NCBI GenBank assembly: GCA_030151505.1
Contig: JASLDQ010000140.1
Span: 1 to 7,870 of the forward strand
Origin: Chromobacteriaceae bacterium
GTDB taxonomy: Bacteria; Pseudomonadota; Gammaproteobacteria; Burkholderiales; Aquaspirillaceae
Reading direction: 5' to 3'
Length of the DNA stretch: 7,870 nucleotides
Shown here: positions 1 to 6,008 of the stretch, piece by piece
Numbering within the stretch: position 1 is the stretch's first letter
How the letters are laid out: the number at the start of each line of letters is the position of its first letter
The notes under the pieces: generated by a model
Databases searched by the model: none
What the model was told of the DNA's origin: nothing
What the model saw: the letters and a program-made list of their open reading frames with translations, nothing else
Position numbers and translations under genes: made by a program

Positions 1-432
1 GGGCGGCGGGACGAGGACGAAGCGTATCTCGTCCGGATCGATGGCCTGGTCCTCGAACAATTGCGCCGCCTGCGGGCGCAGGACTTCCACCTGCCGTGGC
101 CGCGCAGCCCGATGCTGGGGCGGGTGTGCGAGGCGCTCTACACCAATCCGGCCGACCCGCGCGGTGCCGACGACTGGGGCGTCGAGCTGGGGGCCTCGGC
201 TCGCACGCTGGGGCGGCGTTTCGAGGCCGAAGTCGGCCTCAGCCTGCGGGCCTGGCGCCATCGCCTGCGGCTCTTTCGCGCCGTGGAATGGCTGGGCGCC
301 GGGCGCAGCGTGACCGAGGTCGCGCTGGAACTGGGCTACGGCTCGCCGTCGGCGTTTACCTATATGTTCCGCAAGGAGATGGGGCGCAGCCCGACCGAAT
401 GGCGCAGCCATCGTTCCCTGTCCCCGCCGTGA
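1..432 (+). CDS. AraC-family transcriptional regulator, C-terminal part (5' end outside window)
   Basis: The reading frame is open from the first base, so the gene starts upstream; 143 residues are visible. They form the double helix-turn-helix DNA-binding domain of the AraC/XylS family. The first HTH is around visible residues 57-88, with 'LGASARTLGRRFEAEVGLSL' followed by the WR-RLRL helix. The second is around residues 100-135, with 'SVTEVALELGYGSPSAFTYM', then FRKEMGRSP and a closing W-R. The pattern 'LG.S.RTL.RRF..E.GLSLR.WR' and 'LGY.SPSAF..MFR' is typical of cupin-type AraC regulators such as the NimR/YdeC-like group, where an N-terminal cupin sensor would precede it; that sensor is not in the window. 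It is convergent with the six-gene operon and lies beyond that operon's end, so its position gives no support for controlling the operon promoter some 7 kb away. The family call is firm; target and effector are unknown. Confidence 0.93.
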   Translation, partial: GRRDEDEAYLVRIDGLVLEQLRRLRAQDFHLPWPRSPMLGRVCEALYTNPADPRGADDWGVELGASARTLGRRFEAEVGLSLRAWRHRLRLFRAVEWLGAGRSVTEVALELGYGSPSAFTYMFRKEMGRSPTEWRSHRSLSPP

Positions 433-866
433 ATTCCAACGATAAAAGTGACGCCGTATGCTTTCTGCTACTGCCACATTGCTAACGGCTACTACGGCCT
501 CGGCACGCAAAGCCCGTCGCGAATGACGCTTTTGATATCGAACCAGTCGCCGTAAACGATGTGCACCAGTACTTCGCTTCGGTGTGGATGTCTCCGAAAT
601 GCCATCCGTCAGTAGCAAAAAGCGATGAAATTGATACCGCCGATCACGGCGTCCTGCCCCTTGGGTTGCAAGGATTCAGCGGTGGCGGTGTGCCGGCGAC
701 GTTCCATCCCGCCGCGTGGATCGCGACCGCTCAGGCGAGTAGTGCTGGCGGATGCGCGCCGCCAGCATAGCGCGGGGCGAGCCGTGCGGTCCTCCCGCTC
801 GTCAGCCACTCAAAACGACGGGATTCGCATCCGCCGGAAGCGGTATGTGCGGACTGAGGCACGGCC
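433..866. other. Intergenic region between convergent genes, no supported gene
   Basis: No open frame here has a recognisable protein, a ribosome-binding site or codon use like its neighbours. The short frames present (for example from the GTG at 561 on + or ending at 609 on -) give low-complexity or unfamiliar translations. The left part, about 433-640, is visibly richer in A and T than the flanking genes, which may mean decayed or acquired DNA. The right part contains two perfect inverted repeats (743-767 and 854-870) that could end transcription from one or both sides. No tRNA, CRISPR or insertion-sequence end was seen. Confidence 0.6.
743..767. terminator. Candidate hairpin terminator between convergent genes
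   Basis: A perfect 9-base inverted repeat, TGCTGGCGG (743-751) and CCGCCAGCA (759-767), with a 7-base loop. It lies between the stop codons of the AraC gene (+) and the FtsX permease gene (-), where a bidirectional terminator is expected. Neither side is followed by a clear run of U, so it would be a weak or non-canonical intrinsic terminator, or just a 3'-end stabilising stem. The structure is certain on paper; its role is inferred. Confidence 0.4.
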
Positions 867-870
867 TCAG
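854..870. terminator. Hairpin overlapping the stop codon of the last operon gene
   Basis: A perfect 7-base inverted repeat, CTGAGGC (854-860) and GCCTCAG (864-870), with a 3-base loop. The TGA stop of the FtsX permease gene (869-867 on the minus strand) sits inside the right arm. No U-run follows on the minus strand, so this may protect the mRNA 3' end or act as a weak terminator rather than a textbook intrinsic terminator. Confidence 0.4.
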
Positions 871-2027
871 CCGCGGAAGATGTCGAACGGTTCGATGCGC
901 AGCACCCGCCGGATGCCGATGGCACTGGAGATGGCCGCGATGACCAGCACCATGCCCAGGGCGAGGACGAGGTTGCCGTAGGTGATCATCGCGGCGTAGT
1001 CGGGCAGGCGGACCTTGGCCAGCGTGATCATCAGCGTGCACAAGCCCACGCCGATGCCGTAGCCGGTCAGGGCGGTGAAGGTGGCCTGGAACAGGATCAT
1101 CGCCACCAGTTCGCTGCTCTTGGCGCCGATGGCCTTGAGCGCGCCGAACTTCTCCAGGTTCTCGAGGATGAAGGTGTAGAAGGTCTGGCCCGAGATCGAC
1201 AGGCCGACGATGAAGCTGATCACCGTCATCAGCAGCAGGTTGGTGCCGACCCCGGTCTGGTACTTGTAAAAGTCGCCGATGCGCTGGTTGAACTCGTCCC
1301 GGGTCAGGGCCCGGTAGCCCAGCTTGCCCACTTCCGCCTTGATGTGGTTCACCGCCGCCGGGCTGCTCGGTTCCACCAGGATGTAGGACGTGGTGAAACG
1401 GGTGGTCGGCAGGTACTGGATCGCGCGGCTATAGGTAGTGTAGAGGGTCGGGATGCCGAACAGGCCGTTGGAGGCGACCCGGGCCAGGCCGACCACCACC
1501 GCGCGGTTGTCGTTGATCTCGAACTCGGTGCCGACCGGCGGACTCTTGAGTTTGCCGTATTCCGCATCTTTCACCACGATGAACCCGTTTTCCCCGTAGA
1601 TGTCCGCAATCTGTCCCTGAGCCAGCTCCGGCCGGCCGAACAGGCTGGTGTCGTCCAGCCCGATGATGCTGACCGCCTGGAAGGTGCCGTCGTGCAGGCG
1701 GGCTTGGCCGGTGCCGAGGAACAGCGGCACGGCATAGCGCACCCCGTTGAGGCTGCGCACAGCGTCGAGCATGTAGTCGGGCATCGGGATGGAGGCGGTG
1801 ACGTTGTTGACCGCCGGGTCCATCACCCACACGCTGGCGCCGATATTGTTCACGGTGGCCGACGAGCGGTTGAGGATGCCGGCGAACAGCGACGTCATCT
1901 GCACCATCAGGAACACCGCGAAAGTGACGCCGATCAGGAGGGCGAAGAACTTGCTGCGGTCGTTGACCAAGAGCTTGTAGGCGATGATCAGAATGCCCCG
2001 GTTGCCGAGGGACAGGCGTGTCGTCAT
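867..2027 (-). CDS. FtsX/MacB-like ABC transporter permease (DevC-type)
   Basis: The 386-residue inner-membrane permease of a tripartite ABC exporter. The sequence shows the four-helix plan of the MacB/FtsX family: one membrane helix near the N-terminus (about residues 26-47, 'FFALLIGVTFAVFLMVQMTS'), a periplasmic domain of roughly 210 residues, then three helices at about 262-285, 308-335 and 350-372. The cytoplasmic stretch 'ENLEKFGALKAIGA' (289-302) after helix 2 is the conserved coupling segment of FtsX-like permeases. There is no ATPase domain, so unlike MacB the nucleotide-binding subunit is a separate gene three positions upstream. Overall it most resembles DevC of DevBCA. Only one permease gene is present, so a homodimer is expected. 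The start at 2027 is chosen because its ATG overlaps the upstream stop as ATGA and is preceded by GGGAG about 9 bases away; a longer frame to 2096 has no such support. In this superfamily the pump moves substrate from the periplasm or outer leaflet through the adaptor and outer-membrane channel. The substrate is unknown. Confidence 0.92.
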   Translation of the reverse strand: MTTRLSLGNRGILIIAYKLLVNDRSKFFALLIGVTFAVFLMVQMTSLFAGILNRSSATVNNIGASVWVMDPAVNNVTASIPMPDYMLDAVRSLNGVRYAVPLFLGTGQARLHDGTFQAVSIIGLDDTSLFGRPELAQGQIADIYGENGFIVVKDAEYGKLKSPPVGTEFEINDNRAVVVGLARVASNGLFGIPTLYTTYSRAIQYLPTTRFTTSYILVEPSSPAAVNHIKAEVGKLGYRALTRDEFNQRIGDFYKYQTGVGTNLLLMTVISFIVGLSISGQTFYTFILENLEKFGALKAIGAKSSELVAMILFQATFTALTGYGIGVGLCTLMITLAKVRLPDYAAMITYGNLVLALGMVLVIAAISSAIGIRRVLRIEPFDIFRG

Positions 2028-3517
2028 GGCTGTGCTCCCGCGGTCGCGGCGCAGTCGGCATCCCGTTTCAGCCAGGCGGGGCCGTCCGTCCACCATGCCC
2101 CGCCCATCGCCGCATACAGGGCCACGCCGTCCTGCAGTTGCAGCGCCTCGCCCTGCAGCCGGGTCAGCTCCGCGTTCTGCAACGCGATTTCCGCCGCTTG
2201 GACCTGCTGCCGGCTTTGCAGGCCGGCTGCGCTGGCGGTGCTCGCCAGCATCCAGTTGCGCCGGGCCGTCCGGCTCGAGGCTTCGTTGGCCTGCACCGTG
2301 TCGGCATCGTGCCCCAGCGCGGTGAGCACGTCCGCAACCTGGCCGAAAGCCGACAGGACCACCTGGCGATAATCAGCCTCGGCCGCCCGCAGCGCCTCGG
2401 CCGCCGCCTTCTGCTGGTTGCTCAGGCTCCCGCCACTGAAGACGGGCAGGCTGGCCGAGGGGCCGAGGCTCCAGAACCGGCTCTGGGAACTGCCGAGCTG
2501 GCCGAAATTCGGGTTGGCGAGGCCGGCGTCGCCGCCCAGCGTCACCGTCGGCCACTGCACGGCCGTGGCGACGCCCAGCGCGGCGCTGGCGGCGTGCATC
2601 CGGGCCTCGGCCTGCAGGATGTCGGGCCGCTGGCGCACCAGACCGGACGGTAGGCTCAAGGGCGGCGCGGCCGGCAGGCGCAGCTCGTCCAGCTCCGGCA
2701 AGGCCGGCAGCGCTTCGGCCGCCGGCCGGCCCAGCAGCACCGACAGCAGGTGGCGGGCCTGGGCCTGCCGCTGCGCCAGCGGTGCCAGCGCCGCCCGGGC
2801 CTGTGCGAGCTGCTGGGTCTGGGTCTGGAGGTCGGATTCGGCCACCAGCCCGCTGGCGTACTGGGCGCGGACGATGGCGAGCTGGTCTGCCTGCAAGTCG
2901 ACCAGCCGGCGGGCTGCGGCCAGTTGCCGGGTATAGGCTGCATGTGCGATCGCACCATTGACCACGTTGGCGCTCAGGCTCAGGTAGTCGGCCGCGCCGG
3001 CGTAGCGTTGCACGTCCGCCTGGGCGCCGAGCACCTCGACGGCGCGGCGCTGGACGCCGAACAGGTCGAGGGCGTAGCCGATCGTCGCCGCGAGGGTGTA
3101 GAGATTGAAGATCGGCGCGGCGTTGCCGGCCGCACCGAGGCGGAAGGCCGAGTTGAGCTGGCGGCTGAAGCCGAGGTTCAGATCGAGCTGGGGATAGAAC
3201 AGCCCTTCGCCGGCCCGCCGGCTGAACTCGCTCTGCTGCAGGGTGGCGCGGGCGGCGTCGAGGGTGGGGCTATGGGCAAGGGCGTCGTCCACCAGCGCAT
3301 CGAGCCGGGCCGAGCCCAAACTGGACCACCACGGCCGGCTGGCGGGCGCACAGGCCGGTGCGAGGCTGACCGGCGGCATCGCTGCCGTGTCCGGCGCGGG
3401 CAGATAGGCGGCGACGGGCGGCGCGGCGGGGCGGCGGAAATCCGGTCCCAGCGCGCAGCCGCCGAGCAGGGATGCCGCGAACAGGGCGAAGGCGGCCGGC
3501 GGCAGGGGAAGGTTCAT
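2024..3517 (-). CDS. RND-type outer-membrane efflux lipoprotein (NodT/OprM family, TolC-like)
   Basis: A 497-residue outer-membrane channel. A short signal peptide ends in the lipobox LLGGC, so Cys21 would be lipidated; this is typical of the NodT/OprM branch of outer-membrane factors. 'ALGPDFRRP' just after the cysteine is the usual NodT-family start. Two OEP repeats follow, about residues 65-260 and 285-475. The hallmark between them is seen as 'PSGLVRQRPDILQAEARMHA' (290-309), continuing into 'ASAALGVATA'. Long Ala/Gln-rich helices match the periplasmic coiled-coil barrel, and the length fits the family (about 450-510). It trimerises and docks with the adaptor encoded just upstream. The start at 3517 is chosen for the signal peptide directly after it and the strong GGGGAGG ribosome-binding site six bases upstream; an extension to 3592 would put an Arg-rich stretch before the signal. 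It begins 13 bases after the adaptor stop, and its own stop overlaps the permease start (ATGA). Complete, with no odd residues. Confidence 0.95.
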   Translation of the reverse strand: MNLPLPPAAFALFAASLLGGCALGPDFRRPAAPPVAAYLPAPDTAAMPPVSLAPACAPASRPWWSSLGSARLDALVDDALAHSPTLDAARATLQQSEFSRRAGEGLFYPQLDLNLGFSRQLNSAFRLGAAGNAAPIFNLYTLAATIGYALDLFGVQRRAVEVLGAQADVQRYAGAADYLSLSANVVNGAIAHAAYTRQLAAARRLVDLQADQLAIVRAQYASGLVAESDLQTQTQQLAQARAALAPLAQRQAQARHLLSVLLGRPAAEALPALPELDELRLPAAPPLSLPSGLVRQRPDILQAEARMHAASAALGVATAVQWPTVTLGGDAGLANPNFGQLGSSQSRFWSLGPSASLPVFSGGSLSNQQKAAAEALRAAEADYRQVVLSAFGQVADVLTALGHDADTVQANEASSRTARRNWMLASTASAAGLQSRQQVQAAEIALQNAELTRLQGEALQLQDGVALYAAMGGAWWTDGPAWLKRDADCAATAGAQP

Positions 3518-3530
3518 CGCGCGCCTCCCC

Positions 3531-4655
3531 TCAGCCCTTGGGCGGCGCCGTCCGGGGCGGGGCGGGCGGCGGATCCTGCGCGATGTAGACATCGACCAGC
3601 TGGCCCGGATAAAGGCGGGCGCCGGTCGGCGGTTTGAAGCGGAACACCACCGGCAGCACCCGCAGGTCGACCCGTTCCTGGCGCTGGTCGGACAACTGCA
3701 GCTTGGGAATCACGAAGGGCTGGACGTGGTCGAAGGCGAGCGGCACCCGCAGGTCGGTGCCGCGCACCGACATCTGCGCCCGCATCGTCTTGCCCGCCGG
3801 CAGGCGGTGGATCAGCACCTCGTCGATATAGCAGCGCACCGCCAGCTCGTCCTGTCTTGCCGTCATCGCCGCCACCGGCGCCTGCGCCCCGGTGTAGGGC
3901 GAATACACCCCCTGCGGCGACACGTAGGCGCCGGGGCCAGCATTGATCGCCATCACCGTGCCGTCCATCGGCGCCCTCAGCGTGTACTTGCCGAGCAGGG
4001 CGCGGGCCGATTCGTAGGCATGCGTCAGCGACCGGAACTGGCGCTCCTGCGCCTGAATGTCGTAGATCCACGCGCCGGCGCGGGTCAGCTCGTACTGGCG
4101 CTGCGCCACCTCCACGCTGGCCTCGGCCGCCTTGAACTGGTTGGCCGCCGTGTCCAGTATCTCGCGGCTGACCGCGCCGGCGTCGGCCGCGTAGGCGCGG
4201 GCGAGCTTGCGGTATTGCTGGTCGAGCGTGCGCGCATTGGCCCGGGCCAGGTCGAGCTGGGCGCGGGCAACTTGCAGCTGCTCCCTGCGCGGCTGGGCTT
4301 TCAGCATCGCCAGCGTGCTGCCGGCCGCCTCAGCCTGCAGGCGCAGCTGCTCGGCCGTGGCGCGCGGCACGCTGTCGTCCAGCTCCAGCACCACGTCGCC
4401 GGCCTTCACCTGCGCTCCTTCCTGCACCCGCACCGCGCGGACCGTTGCGCCCACTTCCGGGTACAGGCTGGTGTTTTGCCCGGCGTCCTGACGGCTCTCG
4501 ATGATGCCGTTGGCGTAGAGTCCGGCGGCGAAAGGATTGGCTGCCGGGGCGAACAGCGGCGGCGCCGGCTGGTGCCGTTCGCCCATGAGGTAGGCCGCGA
4601 TCAGGCCGGCCACCAGACCGATGGCGGCCAGGGCGAAAAGAAGCTTGTTTCTCAT
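3531..4655 (-). CDS. HlyD/MacA-family periplasmic adaptor (membrane fusion protein)
   Basis: A 374-residue adaptor joining the inner-membrane ABC pump to the outer-membrane channel. One N-terminal membrane anchor is seen at about residues 5-24 ('LLFALAAIGLVAGLIAAYLM'). The first half of the lipoyl (biotinyl-like) domain follows at about 49-95, with 'YPEVGATVRAVRVQEGAQVK' and 'GDVVLELDD'. Residues about 96-222 are an Ala/Gln/Arg-rich alpha-hairpin coiled coil. The second lipoyl half is 'YTLRAPMDGTVMAINAGPGA' (224-243). A beta-barrel and a membrane-proximal region run to a Pro-rich tail ('PPPAPPRTAPPKG'). This is the HlyD/MacA/DevB layout. The start ATG overlaps the stop of the upstream ATPase gene as ATGA and its own ribosome-binding site is weak, so its translation is probably coupled to the ATPase. 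The call is firm for the family; DevB-like versus MacA-like cannot be settled by eye. Confidence 0.94.
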   Translation of the reverse strand: MRNKLLFALAAIGLVAGLIAAYLMGERHQPAPPLFAPAANPFAAGLYANGIIESRQDAGQNTSLYPEVGATVRAVRVQEGAQVKAGDVVLELDDSVPRATAEQLRLQAEAAGSTLAMLKAQPRREQLQVARAQLDLARANARTLDQQYRKLARAYAADAGAVSREILDTAANQFKAAEASVEVAQRQYELTRAGAWIYDIQAQERQFRSLTHAYESARALLGKYTLRAPMDGTVMAINAGPGAYVSPQGVYSPYTGAQAPVAAMTARQDELAVRCYIDEVLIHRLPAGKTMRAQMSVRGTDLRVPLAFDHVQPFVIPKLQLSDQRQERVDLRVLPVVFRFKPPTGARLYPGQLVDVYIAQDPPPAPPRTAPPKG

Positions 4656-5347
4656 GCCGCCACCGTTTCGAAGCCGGTAATCCGGCCGTCCTCCATGTGC
4701 ATGATCCGGCTGGCGTACTCGAAGATGCGCGAGTCGTGGGTCACGATCAGGATGCAGCGCGTCGGGGACAAAATCCGGGTCTTGACGAAATCGACGATGC
4801 GCCGCCCGGTGTCGCCGTCCAGCGAGGCGGTGGGCTCGTCGAGGATCATGATGTCGGGCTGGCTGATCATCGCCCGGGCGATCGCCACCCGCTGCTGCTC
4901 GCCGCCGCTGAGCTTGATCGGCGGCAAGCCGGCCTTGCCGGCCAGCCCGACCACCTCGAGATAGCGCTCGGCCTCCTTCAGCGCCTCCGCCCAGCCGGTG
5001 CGGCGCAGGATCAGCGGGATGGCGACGTTCTCGGCGGTGCTCAGGCGGGGGAACAGGTGATAGTCCTGGAACACGAAGCCGATCGAGGCCAGCCGGAATT
5101 CGGCCAGCGCGTCGTTGTCGAGCTGCCAGATGTCGGTCTCTTTGACCCGCGCGGTGCCGCTGGTGGGGCGGAGGATGCCGGAGATCATGCTGAGCAGCGT
5201 GGTCTTGCCGCTGCCGGACGGGCCGACCAGATAGAGAATCTCCCCCCACTTCGCCTCGAAGCTGGCGTCCTTGACCGCGACGGTGCGGGCCTCGCCTTCG
5301 CCGAAGACCTTGACCAAACCGATGGCGGCAATCGCCGGACCGTCCAT
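4652..5347 (-). CDS. ABC transporter ATP-binding protein (MacB/LolD/DevA type)
   Basis: The 231-residue ATPase that powers the exporter. All motifs are intact: Walker A GPSGSGKT (42-49), Q-loop Gln94 in 'VFQDYHLFPRLSTAENV', signature LSGGEQ (146-151), Walker B IMILDE (166-171), D-loop SLDG and switch His204 in 'VTHD'. 'FQ.Y.LFP.L...ENV..PL' is characteristic of the MacB/LolD/DevA branch. It is a stand-alone ATPase domain, paired with the separate FtsX permease at the end of the operon. Two in-frame ATGs exist, at 5353 and 5347 (Met-His-Met). The GGAAG ribosome-binding site ends only 2 bases before the first but 8 before the second, so 5347 is preferred; using 5353 adds two residues. It begins 44 bases after the dihaem cytochrome stop, the largest gap within the operon, and its stop overlaps the adaptor start. 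Confidence 0.95.
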   Translation of the reverse strand: MDGPAIAAIGLVKVFGEGEARTVAVKDASFEAKWGEILYLVGPSGSGKTTLLSMISGILRPTSGTARVKETDIWQLDNDALAEFRLASIGFVFQDYHLFPRLSTAENVAIPLILRRTGWAEALKEAERYLEVVGLAGKAGLPPIKLSGGEQQRVAIARAMISQPDIMILDEPTASLDGDTGRRIVDFVKTRILSPTRCILIVTHDSRIFEYASRIMHMEDGRITGFETVAA

Positions 5348-5361
5348 GTGCATCGCTTCCG

Positions 5362-5384
5362 AAAAAAGGCCGGGATGGCGCCGG
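5362..5384 (-). terminator. Possible weak attenuator between cytochrome and exporter genes
   Basis: Read on the minus strand, a short inverted repeat CCGG (5384-5381) and CCGG (5373-5370) with a 7-base loop is followed two bases later by six T residues (5367-5362). This lies in the 44-base gap between the dihaem cytochrome and the ATPase gene. The stem is only four pairs, so full termination is unlikely, but partial termination could lower exporter expression relative to the cytochromes. Alternatively the U-run is simply a leader for the downstream ribosome-binding site. Confidence 0.22.
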
Positions 5385-5391
5385 TCGGTGG

Positions 5392-5997
5392 CTAGGGCAG
5401 GGTCTGTACGTAGGCCGCCAGCGCGCGGATGTCGTCGTCGCCCAGCGTCTTGACGATCGCCTGCATCGCGGCGGCGGCGGGGCGCTGGCTGGTTTCGAAC
5501 ACCCGCATCTGCTTGAGGACGTAGGCGGCATGCTGGCCGGCCAGGCGCGGCGCGGCCGCCGTGCCTTCCGCCCGCGCGCCGTGGCAGCTGGCGCAGGCGG
5601 CGGTGCCGCTGGCGGCGCGTCCGTTGTCGAACAGCTCGCGGCCTGCGCGGACGCGGGCAAGGTCGACGGCATTGGGGTTCGGCTGCGGCGACTGCGCGGC
5701 GAAATAGGCGGCCAGACCGTGGATGGTCGGGTTGTCCAGCGTGCCGGCGATGCCCCACATGTAGTCGTGGGCGGACTGGTCGGTACGGCTCTTGTCGCGG
5801 AACGACAGCAACTGCTGTTCCAGATAGGCCGGCTGCTGGCCGGCCAGGCGCGGAAACAGCGGCGACGTGCTGTTGCCGTCGGCGCCGTGGCAGTTGGCAC
5901 ACCATTGCCGGGCGACGGCCTCGGGCGTGCCGGCGGCCCGGACCCCGGCGGCGGGCAGGACGACGAGGCAGCACAGCAGCAAACGTGCGATACGCAT
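5392..5997 (-). CDS. Dihaem periplasmic cytochrome c (cytochrome c4-like)
   Basis: A 201-residue exported electron carrier. The signal peptide covers about residues 1-22, cleaved near VRAAG. Two similar class I cytochrome c domains follow. Domain 1 has its haem site CANCH at 33-37, then 'LAGQQPAYLEQQL', a likely axial Met80 in 'DYMWGIAGTL' and the closing helix 'LAAYFAAQ'. Domain 2 has CASCH at 135-139, 'LAGQHAAYVLKQM', a likely axial Met178 in 'AAAMQAIVKTL' and the closing 'DDDIRALAAYVQTL'. The repeated 'RLAGQ.AAY...Q' after each haem site is the cytochrome c4 pattern, and about 200 residues is the usual c4 size. Such proteins shuttle electrons in the periplasm, classically to terminal oxidases. 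Its start lies 11 bases after the stop of the fused cytochrome-barrel gene, with AAGGA about 8 bases upstream of the ATG, so the two are almost certainly co-transcribed and this protein may accept or donate electrons to the barrel-linked haem. An in-frame extension to 7326 runs through the neighbouring gene and is not real. Confidence 0.94.
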   Translation of the reverse strand: MRIARLLLCCLVVLPAAGVRAAGTPEAVARQWCANCHGADGNSTSPLFPRLAGQQPAYLEQQLLSFRDKSRTDQSAHDYMWGIAGTLDNPTIHGLAAYFAAQSPQPNPNAVDLARVRAGRELFDNGRAASGTAACASCHGARAEGTAAAPRLAGQHAAYVLKQMRVFETSQRPAAAAMQAIVKTLGDDDIRALAAYVQTLP

Positions 5998-6008
5998 GGC
6001 GGTGTCCT

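Noticed and set aside
433..640. Resemblance of a minus-strand fragment ('SVIRDGLCVPRP') to the 'I..GL.P' segment of some ADP-ribosyltransferase-like toxins
   Set aside because: Only a few residues match, and there is no start, no catalytic residues and an interrupted frame; chance is the simpler explanation.
561..770. Short plus-strand frame from GTG in the convergent gap
   Set aside because: It has no ribosome-binding site and no family resemblance, and it ends inside the 743-767 hairpin region.
1344..2372. Long plus-strand open frame of 342 residues
   Set aside because: It is antisense to the permease and channel genes, His/Arg/Ala-rich with no domain; long antisense frames are expected in high-GC coding DNA.
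2750..3637. Plus-strand open frame of 295 residues
   Set aside because: It is the antisense shadow of the outer-membrane channel gene, with no recognisable motif.
3726..4964. Plus-strand open frame of 412 residues
   Set aside because: It lies antisense to the adaptor and ATPase genes, both of which carry clear family motifs; the translation is compositional noise.
4656..5900. In-frame upstream extension of the adaptor gene
   Set aside because: It runs through the ATPase gene in another frame with Arg/Pro-rich translation; the true start is the ATGA overlap at 4655 followed by a membrane anchor.
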